A stretch of 64,000 nucleotides of DNA from Polyangium jinanense (GTDB lineage: Bacteria; Myxococcota; Polyangia; Polyangiales; Polyangiaceae). How positions within the stretch are numbered: position 1 is the first letter of the stretch; each line of letters starts with the position of its first letter. The stretch is taken from assembly GCF_028435365.1 (NCBI RefSeq), contig NZ_JAGTJJ010000006.1:248001-312000 (forward strand), in the 5' to 3' direction. Shown here in pieces: positions 9,730 to 18,920 of the stretch. The position numbers were made by a program, and so were the translations under genes. The notes beneath the pieces are model-generated. The model saw only the letters and a program-made list of their open reading frames with translations. It made no database searches and was not told where the DNA came from.

Positions 9730-10185
9730 TCACTGGCTCTCGCGCATCGTGAGCACGCGCCGGCGCTCGTCGATCCAGGCGCGCGCCTCCGCCTCGGTGC
9801 TGGAAAAGACGAGCGGCGGGGTATTCGGTTGAAGCAGCGACGTGGCCTTGTCGACGAGCTTCACGACCACCCGTTGCCGGAAGCTCCCATTGAAGAGCAC
9901 CATGCCCTTGTTTTCAGGTCGCACCGGCGTGGTCGCGGCGCGCGTGCGCGCTCCGGGTAAGACGGCGCCGAGCCGCCCGATGTCGATGAGCCAGAACACG
10001 TGCGAATGCCCGCGCTCGTCGCAGAGCCACGCGAATGCGTCGAAAAGGGCGGCCACGTGGTCCTCGGCGAGATCCCCCCCGGTGCGGATGAACAAGATGC
10101 CCGCGTCCTCGCACCGATACGTGTGGCCACCGGTGCGGTACCAACCCTCGGAGCCGAAATCATTCGTCGGGAGGTCCGGACGCAT
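9730..10185 (-). CDS. STAS/SEC14-like small cytoplasmic protein
   Basis: The product is 151 residues when started at the ATG at 10185. The open frame runs upstream to 10359, but that part encodes an Arg/Ser-rich stretch typical of non-coding high-GC frames. The body has the alternating pattern of myxobacterial STAS- or SEC14-like proteins: an ILFIRTGGDL strand, a helix, then FWLIDIGRLGAVLPGAR, which resembles the SpoIIAA-like core. No phosphorylatable Ser follows the DI strand in the usual place. The gene is convergent with the hybrid kinase, seven bp away. A regulatory role is plausible but not demonstrated. Confidence 0.65.
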   Translation of the reverse strand: MRPDLPTNDFGSEGWYRTGGHTYRCEDAGILFIRTGGDLAEDHVAALFDAFAWLCDERGHSHVFWLIDIGRLGAVLPGARTRAATTPVRPENKGMVLFNGSFRQRVVVKLVDKATSLLQPNTPPLVFSSTEAEARAWIDERRRVLTMRESQ

Positions 10186-10438
10186 GGGCAGTGCAGATAC
10201 CACGATTCGCCCACACGAGTGAAGCAACGACCGAAGCCGACGTGAAGCGCCGGCTCGCCCTGGACCACCTCGACGGGCATCCCTCGAAGGCGATCGGGGA
10301 AGACGCGACAGCGTCGTTCGACGCGTGCTCGTCCCCCGAAAACGTGTCCCAACACTCATTTTGTACGAAAAACTTCCAACAAAGACGTAAAATTACACCC
10401 CTTCGGACGAAATTCTGGCACGCCTCCACACGATCACC

Positions 10439-10467
10439 TTGACAGTTGATAATGGGTTTCATTATCA
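10439..10467 (+). promoter_or_regulatory. Sigma-70-type promoter of the DHB/siderophore operon
   Basis: The -35 box is a perfect TTGACA at 10439-10444. It is followed 17 bp later by TTATCA at 10462-10467, a poor -10 hexamer. The spacer and -10 are almost entirely covered by a Fur-box-like palindrome, so repressor binding would block polymerase. The match to Escherichia coli consensus is seen; use by a myxobacterial housekeeping sigma factor is inferred. Confidence 0.55.
10448..10466. promoter_or_regulatory. Fur box
   Basis: The 19-mer GATAATGGGTTTCATTATC has perfect 7-bp inverted arms around a 5-bp centre. It agrees with the classical 19-bp Fur consensus at 15 of 19 positions, with all four differences in the centre. 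It sits between the -35 and -10 of the operon that makes and exports a catecholate siderophore. Iron-loaded Fur should repress the operon and iron limitation should release it. Confidence 0.8.
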
Positions 10468-10551
10468 CTTTCATCAAGATCGCGGTTCTCTGTAGGTGAG
10501 GGTAGGCAACGCAACAGTTCGCACACCCCCGGGCGTCCCTGGAGTCTTTTC

Positions 10552-11775
10552 GTGGCCGATTCCCCCATGACACGGCAAGAGCGCCACCTCGTTTGGCTTC
10601 TCGGTGCCGTTCAACTCACGCATACGCTCGATTTCATGATCTTAATGCCGCTCGGGCCGGAGCTCATCGGCAAGTTCAATATTTCGGCGGCGGAGTTCGG
10701 GGCCATGGTGTCGGCCTACACGCTCGCCTCGGCCGCCATGGGCCTGCTCGGCGTGCTCTGGCTGGATCGATGGGACCGCAAGCGCGCGCTATTGCTGCTT
10801 TATATGGGTTTCATCGCGGCCACGTTTTCGTGCGGCGTCGCGAACGGCCCGACGTGGTTGCTCCTCTCGAGGACCGTGGCCGGCGCCTGCGCGGGCCTGA
10901 TGAGCGCCGTCGTCATGGCCATTCTCGCCGATCGCGTGCCGGCCGAGCGCCGCGGCCGCGCCATTGGCACGGTGATGTCATCCTACGGAATCTCGGCCGT
11001 CGGCGGCGTGCCGCTGAGCCTCGCGCTCGCCAATCAATGGGGCTTTCGTACCCCCTTCTGGGCCATCAGCGCGCTCGCCGGCATCCTGTGGCTCCTTTCG
11101 TGGCGCATCCTGCCCGCTGTCGATCATCACCTCACGGGAGCGCGCGGAAAGGGCCCGAACGCTCCCGCCCCGCTCCTCTCGATGCCAGGGCTTCCGCTCG
11201 GCTGGGCGCTCACGTTCAGCGTGGTTTTCGCGGGCTTCTTGCTGATTCCCTACCTGAGCACGTTCATGGTGGGCAATCTCGGGCTCCGCCTCTCGGACCT
11301 GCCCTGGATCTATCTATGCGGCGGCGCGGCGACGCTCTTCACGTCGCGCTGGATTGGCGCCCTCGTGGACCGTCACGGTCCGCCCCGGGTGCTCGGCATT
11401 CTGCTCGTCGCCACCCTGGCGCCGTTTCTCCTTTTCACGCACCTGCCCATCCTTCCGAAGGCGGGCGTGGCCGCGCTCTTCGTCCTCTTCATGACCCTGA
11501 CCTCCGGCCGCGCCATTCCCACGATCGCATTGATCACGTCCCGGGTGCCGCCTGCGCTGCGCGGGCGTTACCTCGCGGTCAACATGGCAGCGAGCGACGG
11601 CGCCTCCGGCCTCGCCGCGTGGACGAGCGGTCTCTTCATCACGACGACCCCCGAGGGCGCGCTGGTCGGCTTCGGCCCTATGGGATTCCTCGCGTCGAGC
11701 GTGTCGCTCCTCGCACTTTGTATTCTGTGGGTGCTCGGGCGCAGCGCCGCCCCGCAGCGCGCAGCGCAGACCTGA
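10552..11775 (+). CDS. MFS transporter, probable siderophore exporter
   Basis: This 407-residue inner-membrane protein has about twelve hydrophobic segments and the loop motif DRWDRKR after the second helix, typical of the AraJ/drug-efflux branch of the major facilitator superfamily. The GTG at 10552 is chosen because GGAG lies seven bases upstream. An in-frame ATG at 10567 is the alternative. It is the first gene after the Fur-controlled promoter, with DAHP synthase 19 bp downstream. That position points to export of the finished catecholate, the role EntS plays for enterobactin. Substrate is inferred from context only. Confidence 0.85.
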   Translation: MADSPMTRQERHLVWLLGAVQLTHTLDFMILMPLGPELIGKFNISAAEFGAMVSAYTLASAAMGLLGVLWLDRWDRKRALLLLYMGFIAATFSCGVANGPTWLLLSRTVAGACAGLMSAVVMAILADRVPAERRGRAIGTVMSSYGISAVGGVPLSLALANQWGFRTPFWAISALAGILWLLSWRILPAVDHHLTGARGKGPNAPAPLLSMPGLPLGWALTFSVVFAGFLLIPYLSTFMVGNLGLRLSDLPWIYLCGGAATLFTSRWIGALVDRHGPPRVLGILLVATLAPFLLFTHLPILPKAGVAALFVLFMTLTSGRAIPTIALITSRVPPALRGRYLAVNMAASDGASGLAAWTSGLFITTTPEGALVGFGPMGFLASSVSLLALCILWVLGRSAAPQRAAQT

Positions 11776-11794
11776 AAACCGTGAGCAACTTTCG

Positions 11795-13261
11795 ATGATT
11801 CACGAAATCGCCATGGGCACGCCGGTGAGGAATTCCTCGAACCACGAGGCCGCCGTGCAGCATCCGCCCGGAGACATCCCGCCCTCGCGCCCGCGCGCGC
11901 CTTCGCGTTCGCGCACGAGCGAATGGAGCCCTACGTCCTGGAGATCGAGGCCCGATTCGCAGGCCGTGCGATACGACGATCCCGCCGCGGTCGAGCGCAT
12001 CGCTTCGCGCATCGAAGAGCTGCCACCGCTCGTGAGCTCGTGGGAGGTGGAGCGATTCCGCTCCCTCGTCGCGGAGGCGCAGCTCGGCCGGCGCTTCCTG
12101 CTCCAGGGCGGCGACTGTGCCGAAACCATGCGCGAATGCCGCTCGGAGACGATCGTCAACAAGCTCGACATCTTGCTCAAGATGTCGCTCGTGCTCATCG
12201 TCGGCGGCGGCAAGCCGGTGGTGCGCGTGGGGCGTTTCGCCGGGCAATACGCGAAGCCGCGCTCGCGCCCCACGGAGGTGCGCGGCGGGATCGAGCTGCC
12301 GAGTTATTTTGGTGATCTCGTGAATGGATCGGAGTTCACGCCCGAGGCGCGGCGCCCGGATCCCGAACGGATGCTCGCCTGTTATCACCACGCCGCGATG
12401 ACGCTCAATTTCGTCCGGTCCCTCTCGGCCGGCGGATTGTCCGGTCTCGAACGCCCGGATCGCTGGGATCTCTCGTTCTCCGAGCGCACAGATCTGCCCG
12501 CCCCCGTGCGCGAGTGCTTCCAGGCGACGACGCGGCAGCTCGAAGACGCGCTTCGATGCATGGACGCGCTCGGCGGCGCGGGGAGCGAGCTCTCGCGTGT
12601 CGAGTTCTTCACGTCCCACGAGGCGCTCAACCTGCATTACGAGTCCGCGCAGACCCGCGCGGCGCCGCACCGGGACGAGTATTACGATCTCACCGCGCAC
12701 ATGCCGTGGCTCGGCGAGCGGACGCGGTCGCTCGACGGCGCGCACGTCGAGTTTCTCCGGGGCATCAGCAATCCGATCGGCATCAAGCTCGGCCCGTCGG
12801 TCACGCCGGTCGAGGTCCTGCGCTTGCTCGATACGCTGAACCCCACCGAGATCCCCGGACGCATCGTGCTCATCACGCGCATGGGTGCCGAGCGCGTCGA
12901 CGCCACACTCCCGCCCTTGCTCGAGGTCGTGAAACGCGCGGGCCGGCGCGTGCTCTGGGTGTGCGATCCCATGCACGGCAACACGATCACCACGAGCTCG
13001 GGCGTGAAGACGCGTGAATTCGCGGCGATCGTGCGCGAGATCGATCGGACGTTCGACGCGCACGACGCCTGCGGCACCTACCTCGGCGGCGTCCACTTCG
13101 AGCTCACGGGCGACCACGTCACCGAATGCATCGGCGGGAGCGTGCGTGAGGAGGACCTCTCCCACGCATACGAGACGGTCTGCGATCCCCGATTGAATCA
13201 ATCGCAGGCACTCGAGCTCTCGTATTGCATCGCGCGGCGCATGCGGGCGATGCGCCCATGA
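11795..13261 (+). CDS. Class II (plant-type) DAHP synthase
   Basis: The enzyme condenses phosphoenolpyruvate and erythrose 4-phosphate to DAHP, the first step of the shikimate pathway. The 488 residues match the class II family: a SEWSPTSWR motif near 42-50, metal-binding Cys108 in LLQGGDCAE, and the RVGRFAGQYAKPRS segment that contacts PEP. Later come HEALNLHYE, LWVCDPMHGNT and GGVHFELTGDHVTEC, which hold the remaining metal ligands. The first 35 residues are poorly conserved, so the start at 11795 is approximate. Inside a Fur-controlled operon it probably raises chorismate supply when the siderophore is being made. Whether it responds to aromatic amino acids cannot be read from the sequence. 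Confidence 0.93.
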   Translation: MIHEIAMGTPVRNSSNHEAAVQHPPGDIPPSRPRAPSRSRTSEWSPTSWRSRPDSQAVRYDDPAAVERIASRIEELPPLVSSWEVERFRSLVAEAQLGRRFLLQGGDCAETMRECRSETIVNKLDILLKMSLVLIVGGGKPVVRVGRFAGQYAKPRSRPTEVRGGIELPSYFGDLVNGSEFTPEARRPDPERMLACYHHAAMTLNFVRSLSAGGLSGLERPDRWDLSFSERTDLPAPVRECFQATTRQLEDALRCMDALGGAGSELSRVEFFTSHEALNLHYESAQTRAAPHRDEYYDLTAHMPWLGERTRSLDGAHVEFLRGISNPIGIKLGPSVTPVEVLRLLDTLNPTEIPGRIVLITRMGAERVDATLPPLLEVVKRAGRRVLWVCDPMHGNTITTSSGVKTREFAAIVREIDRTFDAHDACGTYLGGVHFELTGDHVTECIGGSVREEDLSHAYETVCDPRLNQSQALELSYCIARRMRAMRP

Positions 13262-13347
13262 CCGTGGCGCCGCGGCGCGCCCTTTCCGCGAGAGCCCAGG
13301 AAGAATTCGTTCATGGCCCCGTCCGGGCCAGCAAGGAGAGTCGCTCG

Positions 13348-14574
13348 ATGACCTCGATTTCGACGCCGGAAGCCTTCGCCGCCACCGTGCGCAGCGGCAC
13401 GGAGCTCCTCCAGGCGTACAACCAGGAATCGTCTTTCTTCTTCTCGTCCCCGACCCGCACCGTTCTCGCGCAGGGTGTACGCGAGATCGTCGGCGGAACG
13501 GCGCACGGCGAAGGCATTCCCGAGCGCGTCGCGGCGGTGCTCGCGTCGCTCGAAAAGTCCGGGCACGAGCGCCCCCTGGCGGTCGGCGCCGTGCCCTTCG
13601 ATACCCGATCCCCGGCCCACCTCCTCGTGCCGCGAACCACCCGCATCGCCGGCCCCCTGGATGCGGCGTCGATATCGCTCCCCGCACCGCCGCGGGTCTC
13701 TGCAGAATGGATGCGTTTGTCGCCCGACCGCGACGGGTTTCTGGGCGGCGTCGAGCGCGCCCTCGCCTTGATACGCACGGAGGCGCTCTCGAAGGTGGTC
13801 CTCTCCAGAATGCTGGAGCTGCGTTCCTCGGAGCCGGTCGATCTCGCTCTCCTCCTCGAGCGGTTGTCGAAACGGAACACCTCCGGGTACACGTTCGCGC
13901 TCAAGCTCCCCGAGGCGCGCGGAGCCCTCGCGCCCGAGCCGCGTACATTGATCGGCGCGAGCCCCGAGCTCCTCGTGTCGCGCTCTGGGAACACGGTATT
14001 CGCCAATCCACTCGCGGGTTCCGCGCCCCGGAGCACCGACCCCGAGGAAGACGAGCGGCGGGCGAGCGCGCTCCTCACCTCCGAGAAAGACCGGCGCGAG
14101 CACGCGGTCGTCATCGACGCCGTCGTCGAAGCGCTTCGCCCCTTCTGCAAGCGCCTCGTCGTCCCGCCGCGCGCCTCGCTCTTGCACACGCCGGCCATGT
14201 GGCACCTGTCGACGCCGATCACGGGAGAGCTCGCGGATCTCTCGACCTCGTCGCTCGCGCTCGCAATGGCCTTGCACCCGACGCCGGCCGTGTGCGGATA
14301 CCCTACCACGAGCGCGCGCGCGGCCATCGAAGCGATCGAGCCCTTCGATCGTGGCTTCTTCACGGGCCTCGTGGGTTATTGCGACGCGGCCGGCGACGGT
14401 GAATGGGCCGTGACCATCCGCTGCGCCGAGATCGGCGGCGACGCACTTCGCGTGTATGCCGGGGCCGGCGTCGTCGCCGGTTCGTCGCCCGAACGCGAGC
14501 GCGCCGAGATTGCGGCCAAGATGCGCACCATGCTCACCGCGCTCGGCCTCGATCCCTTGCCGGAGGATCTCTGA
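13348..14574 (+). CDS. mxcD: Isochorismate synthase
   Basis: Converts chorismate to isochorismate, the committed step to 2,3-dihydroxybenzoate. The 408-residue length fits the EntC/DhbC family. Family signatures are [34 protein letters not shown] and [10 protein letters not shown] near the C-terminus. I choose the ATG at 13348, which has AAGGAG nine bases upstream. An in-frame ATG at 13258 overlaps the DAHP synthase stop but adds 30 residues unlike the family. The last base of its TGA is the first base of the next gene's ATG, so the two are translationally coupled. The symbol follows the myxochelin nomenclature of Stigmatella. Confidence 0.92.
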   Translation: MTSISTPEAFAATVRSGTELLQAYNQESSFFFSSPTRTVLAQGVREIVGGTAHGEGIPERVAAVLASLEKSGHERPLAVGAVPFDTRSPAHLLVPRTTRIAGPLDAASISLPAPPRVSAEWMRLSPDRDGFLGGVERALALIRTEALSKVVLSRMLELRSSEPVDLALLLERLSKRNTSGYTFALKLPEARGALAPEPRTLIGASPELLVSRSGNTVFANPLAGSAPRSTDPEEDERRASALLTSEKDRREHAVVIDAVVEALRPFCKRLVVPPRASLLHTPAMWHLSTPITGELADLSTSSLALAMALHPTPAVCGYPTTSARAAIEAIEPFDRGFFTGLVGYCDAAGDGEWAVTIRCAEIGGDALRVYAGAGVVAGSSPERERAEIAAKMRTMLTALGLDPLPEDL

Positions 14575-16220
14575 TGCGCACGGACGAATTGCGGGAAACG
14601 GGGACGCTCGCGGGGTTCACGCCCTGGCCTGCCGATTTCGCCGAGCGGTACCGGCGAGCGGGTTACTGGATCGGCGAGACATTCGGCGATTTCTTGCGCG
14701 ACCGAGCGGAACGATTCGGTGATCGCACCGCGCTCGTCGACGACCGGCGCCGCCTGAGTTATCGCGAGCTCGATGCCCGCGCCTCGCGCCTCGCGGCCGG
14801 CCTCGCGCGACTGGGCATCAAGCCGCGGGATCGCGTTGTCGTGCAGCTCCCGAACATCGTGGAGTTCTTCGAGGTCTGCTTTGCCCTGTTCCGCCTCGGC
14901 GCGCTCCCCGTGCTCGCCCTGCCCCCGCATCGGCGGGCCGAGATCTCGTACTTCTGTCAGTTCACGGAGGCCGTTGCGTACATCATCGCCGACAAGGACG
15001 GTGGATTCGATTATCGCAAGCTCGCCGAGGAGATCCAGGCCGAAGCGAGCACCGTGAAGCACGTCCTCGTCGCCGGCGAGCCAGGGCCGTTCACCGCGCT
15101 GGAGAGCCTCTATGACGAGCCTGCGCCGCTCCCGACGCTCGCGCCCGAAGACGTCGCCTTCTTTCAGCTCTCGGGTGGTAGCACGGGAATCCCCAAGCTG
15201 ATTCCCCGCACGCACGACGATTACCTTTACAGTGTCCGTGCCAGCGCCGACATCTGCGCGCTCGATGGAGACAGCGTCTTTCTCGTCGCGTTGCCCGTCG
15301 CGCATAACTTCACGCTGAGCTCTCCCGGCAGCCTGGGCGTGCTCCATGCCGGCGGCCGCGTCGTGCTGAGCCGGCGCCCGAGCCCGGACGAGGCATTCCG
15401 CTGGATCGAAAAAGAGCGCGTCACCGTGACCGCCGTCGTGCCGCCGCTCTGCGCGGTCTGGCTCGAAGCCGCGCGGAATGCCCGGCAGAATCTTTCGAGC
15501 CTTCGCTTGCTGCAGGTGGGCGGCTCCAAGCTGAGCGCGGAGGTCGCGCGCCGCGTGCGAGGCACGCTCGGATGCACCTTGCAACAGGTGTTCGGCATGG
15601 CCGAGGGGCTCGTCAATTACACCCGCCTCGACGATCCCGAGGACGTCATCATCGAAACGCAGGGGCGGCCCATTTCTGCGGACGACGAGGTCCGGGTCGT
15701 CGACGAGGACGACCGCGACGTCGAGGTCGGCCAGGTGGGCCACCTGCTCACGCGGGGTCCCTACACCATTCGCGGATATTACAAGGCCGAAGCCCACAAC
15801 GCGAAGGCATTCACGCGCGACGGGTTTTACCGGACCGGCGACGTCGTGCGGCGTACGCCGGCGGGGTATCTCGTCGTGGAGGGACGCGCGAAGGATCAGA
15901 TCAACCGCGGCGGCGAAAAGATTGCGGCCGAGGAGATCGAGAATCACCTCCTCGCCCATCCAGCGGTGCGGGACGTGGCGCTCGTCGCCATGCCGGATGC
16001 TTTCCTCGGGGAGCGCTCGTGCGCAGTCGTCGTCCCCCGCGAGACGCCGCCGGCCCCGCGTGAGCTCACCACATTCCTGCGAGAGCGCGGACTCGCTGCC
16101 TACAAGATCCCGGACCGCATCGAGCTCACGGGCGACCTCCCCAAGACGAACGTGGGGAAGGTGGACAAACAGGCGCTCCGTCGCTGGATCGCCGACAAGA
16201 TCGCCCAGAAGGGCCAATGA
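14574..16220 (+). CDS. mxcE: 2,3-dihydroxybenzoate-AMP ligase
   Basis: Adenylates 2,3-dihydroxybenzoate and loads it onto the aryl carrier protein encoded by the next gene. The 548 residues match EntE/DhbE in length and motifs: phosphate-binding loop [15 protein letters not shown] beginning at Ser200, the aryl-acid ligase signature [22 protein letters not shown], and the hinge region [21 protein letters not shown] catalytic Lys near the end lies in TNVGKVDKQ. The ATG overlaps the upstream TGA, with GGAGG a few bases before it. This is the stand-alone initiating adenylation enzyme for the NRPS on the opposite strand. Confidence 0.94.
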   Translation: MRTDELRETGTLAGFTPWPADFAERYRRAGYWIGETFGDFLRDRAERFGDRTALVDDRRRLSYRELDARASRLAAGLARLGIKPRDRVVVQLPNIVEFFEVCFALFRLGALPVLALPPHRRAEISYFCQFTEAVAYIIADKDGGFDYRKLAEEIQAEASTVKHVLVAGEPGPFTALESLYDEPAPLPTLAPEDVAFFQLSGGSTGIPKLIPRTHDDYLYSVRASADICALDGDSVFLVALPVAHNFTLSSPGSLGVLHAGGRVVLSRRPSPDEAFRWIEKERVTVTAVVPPLCAVWLEAARNARQNLSSLRLLQVGGSKLSAEVARRVRGTLGCTLQQVFGMAEGLVNYTRLDDPEDVIIETQGRPISADDEVRVVDEDDRDVEVGQVGHLLTRGPYTIRGYYKAEAHNAKAFTRDGFYRTGDVVRRTPAGYLVVEGRAKDQINRGGEKIAAEEIENHLLAHPAVRDVALVAMPDAFLGERSCAVVVPRETPPAPRELTTFLRERGLAAYKIPDRIELTGDLPKTNVGKVDKQALRRWIADKIAQKGQ

Positions 16221-16239
16221 CGACCGGAGGACATCGACC

Positions 16240-17169
16240 ATGGGAATCCCCAGCATCCAGCCTTATTTCATGCCTCGGAAAGAGGAGCTGCCCAAGAACC
16301 GGATGTCGTGGACGCCGGATCCGGGCCGCGCCGTCCTTCTGATCCACGACATGCAGCAGTACTTCCTCGATTATTACGATATCCGGGCCTCACCGGTCGT
16401 CGAGCTCCTGGAGAACATCCGGCAGGTGCGAGAGCGGTGCCGTGCGCTCGGGATCCCCGTCGTGTATACGATGCAGCCCTCCGAGCAGACGGCCGAGGAA
16501 CGTGGCCTGCTCCTCGACTTCTGGGGTCCCGGGCTGACGGCGCAGCCGCACAAACATGGGATTGTGCACGAGCTCTCGCCGGCGGAGTCGGACACCGTCC
16601 TCACGAAATGGCGCTACAGCGCGTTTCAACGGACCGAGTTGCTCGAACTCATGCGCCGGTGGCGGCGCGATCAGCTCATCATCTGCGGCGTCTATGCGCA
16701 CATCGGATGCATGTTGACGGCCGGCGAGGCCTTCATGAACGACGTGCAGCCGTTCTTCGTGGCCGACGCGACCTCCGATTTCACGCGGAACTGGCACGAG
16801 ATGGCCATGACGTACGTGGCGCAGCGGTGCGGCGTGGTCGTGTCGACCCGCGACGTGCTCGACGCGCTCGCAGAGAAATCGTCCGGCGCCGCGACGTTCG
16901 ACCTCGAGCACCTGCGCAGCGAGGTCGCCGGGCTCCTCGAGCGCCCCGCCTCCGACATCCAGAGCGGCGATTCGCTCCTCGATCTGGGCCTCGATTCCAT
17001 CCGCCTCATGACGCTCGTCGAACGGCTGCGCGCCGCAAACTTCGACATTTCGTTCGTGGAGCTCGCGGAGCGCACGACGCTCGACGATTGGTGGGAGATC
17101 CTCTCCGCGCGAATGCCGCACGGGCGATGGACCGGAGCCGAGGAGCAAGCCCATGGAGTTCGAGGGTAA
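16240..17169 (+). CDS. mxcF: Isochorismatase with C-terminal aryl carrier domain
   Basis: A bifunctional 309-residue protein of the EntB/DhbB type. The N-terminal domain (about 1-210) hydrolyses isochorismate to 2,3-dihydro-2,3-dihydroxybenzoate. It shows Asp37 in [10 protein letters not shown], a Lys in TKWRYSAF and the family Cys157 in [10 protein letters not shown]. The C-terminal domain (about 225-300) is an aryl carrier protein whose phosphopantetheine site is Ser253 in LGLDSIRL. It accepts dihydroxybenzoate from the ligase and presents it to the NRPS condensation domain. GGAGG lies nine bases before the ATG. The gene end overlaps the next start by 17 bp. Confidence 0.94.
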   Translation: MGIPSIQPYFMPRKEELPKNRMSWTPDPGRAVLLIHDMQQYFLDYYDIRASPVVELLENIRQVRERCRALGIPVVYTMQPSEQTAEERGLLLDFWGPGLTAQPHKHGIVHELSPAESDTVLTKWRYSAFQRTELLELMRRWRRDQLIICGVYAHIGCMLTAGEAFMNDVQPFFVADATSDFTRNWHEMAMTYVAQRCGVVVSTRDVLDALAEKSSGAATFDLEHLRSEVAGLLERPASDIQSGDSLLDLGLDSIRLMTLVERLRAANFDISFVELAERTTLDDWWEILSARMPHGRWTGAEEQAHGVRG

Positions 17170-17929
17170 AATCGCGCTCGTGACGGGCGCCGCCCAGGGA
17201 ATCGGGGCGGCCGTCGCGCGAGCGCTCGCGGCGCGTGGAGCGAGCGTGGCCGCGGTGGATTCGAACCGCGACCGCCTCGACGTGGTGGCCGCCGAAATAC
17301 GGGCAAGCGGCGGCCGCGCGGCATCATTCTCTGCGGACGTCACGGACCGGGAGGCGGTCGACGCCGCGGTGGACCAGATCGAGAGCGAGCTCGGCCCCAT
17401 CGATTTCCTGGTCAATGTCGCGGGTGTGCTGCGCGTCGGTCTCGTCGAAGCGCTGCGTGACGAGGACTGGGAGCAGACTTTCGCGGTCAATGCCCGGGGA
17501 GTGTTTTACCTTTGCCGTGCCGTGGCCCAGCGCATGGTGCCGCGCAAATCCGGCGCCATCGTGACCGTCGGATCCAATGCCGGGCGGACGCCACGCATGC
17601 ACATGTCGTTGTATGCGGCCTCGAAGGCGGCCGCCGCGATGTTCACGAAGTGCATCGGCCTCGAGCTCGCGCAGCACGGCATCCGGTGCAACGTCGTTTC
17701 TCCGGGATCGACGGATACGCCGATGCAACGATCGTTGTGGAAGGACGAGAACGGAGCGCAAGCCGCCATCGACGGCGCGCCCGGCGCTTATAAAGTGGGA
17801 ATCCCCCTGCAACGAATCGCGGACCCGACGGACGTCGCGGACGCGGTGTTGTTTCTTCTCTCGGATCGGGCACGGCACATCACCATGCACGATATCTGCG
17901 TCGACGGCGGCGCCACGCTCGGCGTGTGA
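17153..17929 (+). CDS. mxcC: 2,3-dihydro-2,3-dihydroxybenzoate dehydrogenase
   Basis: An NAD-dependent short-chain dehydrogenase of 258 residues that completes 2,3-dihydroxybenzoate synthesis. The nucleotide-binding motif VTGAAQGIG is at the N-terminus, NVAG follows in mid-protein, and the catalytic pair is Tyr154 and Lys158 (YAASK). The C-terminus [18 protein letters not shown] resembles EntA/DhbA; the motif as read here is [17 protein letters not shown]. It starts inside the isochorismatase gene with GAGGAG about ten bases upstream, and it is the last gene of the plus operon. Homology alone gives a generic reductase; the operon makes the assignment secure. Confidence 0.93.
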   Translation: MEFEGKIALVTGAAQGIGAAVARALAARGASVAAVDSNRDRLDVVAAEIRASGGRAASFSADVTDREAVDAAVDQIESELGPIDFLVNVAGVLRVGLVEALRDEDWEQTFAVNARGVFYLCRAVAQRMVPRKSGAIVTVGSNAGRTPRMHMSLYAASKAAAAMFTKCIGLELAQHGIRCNVVSPGSTDTPMQRSLWKDENGAQAAIDGAPGAYKVGIPLQRIADPTDVADAVLFLLSDRARHITMHDICVDGGATLGV

Positions 17930-17932
17930 CGC

Positions 17933-17947
17933 CGCCGCCGTGCGGCG
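17933..17947. terminator. GC hairpin between convergent siderophore operons
   Basis: CGCCGC-CGT-GCGGCG forms a six-base-pair GC stem with a three-base loop in the 19 bp separating the two convergent stop codons. No T-run follows on either strand, so it is at most a weak or factor-assisted bidirectional terminator. Confidence 0.35.
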
Positions 17948-17948
17948 C

Positions 17949-18920
17949 TCAGGGGCCGTCGCCCTGCACGCGGCCGAATTGAACCTCCGAGGCCGTCCCG
18001 CGCATGACGAAGGCGGCGGCGGCCACGGCGATCATGATGGCGAGCGCGCCGAGGACCCGCGTGGGCTTCATCTGCCACCACATCGCGAGGCCGCTGAGCG
18101 CCCACACGACCAGCGTGATGCCGGTGATGTCCGCGAAGAGCGCAAAGAACCAGGCCATGTCGCCGTGAACGGGGAAATGGTGCGTCGTGTGCAGCTTCTC
18201 CAGAAGCTCCACGAAGCGGAGCTGGCCCGGACCGGCGGGTCGCCCGTCGATTTGACCCGAGCCGAGATCGTAGACGACGTTCCAAGCGCGGCCACTTTGA
18301 TCACGCACACGGAAGCGCAGCTCGGGGTGGACCTTCGGATGCGCCCGCAAGGGTCCCTCCGCGTCGATCCCCAGCTTGGGCAGGAGCTCCTTCACCTGCT
18401 CCTGCACCGCCGCCATCTTGTATTCGGGCAATTCGATGGTCGCGCCGGCAAAGGGAGGAGGATCGGATTTCGGCTCCGGGGCATGCGTGGAGACCGTCGC
18501 GCCGCCGCCGTCGAGGCTGAGGATGAGCACGTGACGCCCTCCCGCGCGGCTCGGCGTCGCGAGCAGGGGCCAGCCCGAGAAGGAGCTCGGGGCCCCCGGA
18601 TCAAGCGCGTACCCCCCCGGGGATCCGGCGTTGATCTGCCCGACGACCTTTTGCGCGATCTCGTTCGGATCCCAGGGTTTCATTCCGGTGAGTGTGGAGA
18701 GCTCCGCCGCGGAGAGGTCCCGCTCCTCGATATCTCGCCCGATCTGGGGATGATTAAAGAGCGCGCCGCTCAGCCCGAAGAGAAGCACCCACGGGAACAC
18801 CAGCAGGCCGAGATACATGTGCAGGCGCCGGACGAATTTCATGACGGCGCCATACCCTCGGCGGCGAGGGGGCTCGGCCCGGGGCGGCGGGGCCTCTTTC
18901 GCGGAAGCCGGATTCGTCAT
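17949..18920 (-). CDS. PepSY-associated inner-membrane protein
   Basis: The 323-residue protein has a hydrophobic segment at about 32-52 (after RRLHMYLGLLVFPW), a large periplasmic part, and two more membrane segments near the C-terminus (FFALFADITGITLVVWALSG and the ALAIMIAVAAAA stretch). The short helix with conserved His (EKLHTTHHFPVHG) and the overall plan match PepSY-associated transmembrane proteins. These are often encoded beside TonB-dependent siderophore receptors and some act as ferric-siderophore reductases. It is the last gene of the Fur-controlled minus operon and overlaps the preceding lipoprotein gene by 4 bp. Reduction of the imported ferric catecholate is a reasonable but unproven role. 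Confidence 0.82.
   Translation of the reverse strand: MTNPASAKEAPPPRAEPPRRRGYGAVMKFVRRLHMYLGLLVFPWVLLFGLSGALFNHPQIGRDIEERDLSAAELSTLTGMKPWDPNEIAQKVVGQINAGSPGGYALDPGAPSSFSGWPLLATPSRAGGRHVLILSLDGGGATVSTHAPEPKSDPPPFAGATIELPEYKMAAVQEQVKELLPKLGIDAEGPLRAHPKVHPELRFRVRDQSGRAWNVVYDLGSGQIDGRPAGPGQLRFVELLEKLHTTHHFPVHGDMAWFFALFADITGITLVVWALSGLAMWWQMKPTRVLGALAIMIAVAAAAFVMRGTASEVQFGRVQGDGP

Larger units (their letters stand above)
10186..10551. other. Intergenic region holding the siderophore operon promoter
   Basis: This stretch carries no gene I can support. About 10340-10500 is clearly more AT-rich than its surroundings, as expected of a strong regulated promoter. The promoter and Fur box are at 10439-10467, which leaves an untranslated leader of roughly 75 bases before the exporter gene. 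I see no riboswitch-like structure in the leader. Confidence 0.6.

Noticed and set aside
13258..13347. Earlier start of isochorismate synthase overlapping the DAHP synthase stop
   Set aside because: The overlap is attractive, but the extra 30 residues are not family-like and the ATG at 13348 has AAGGAG upstream.
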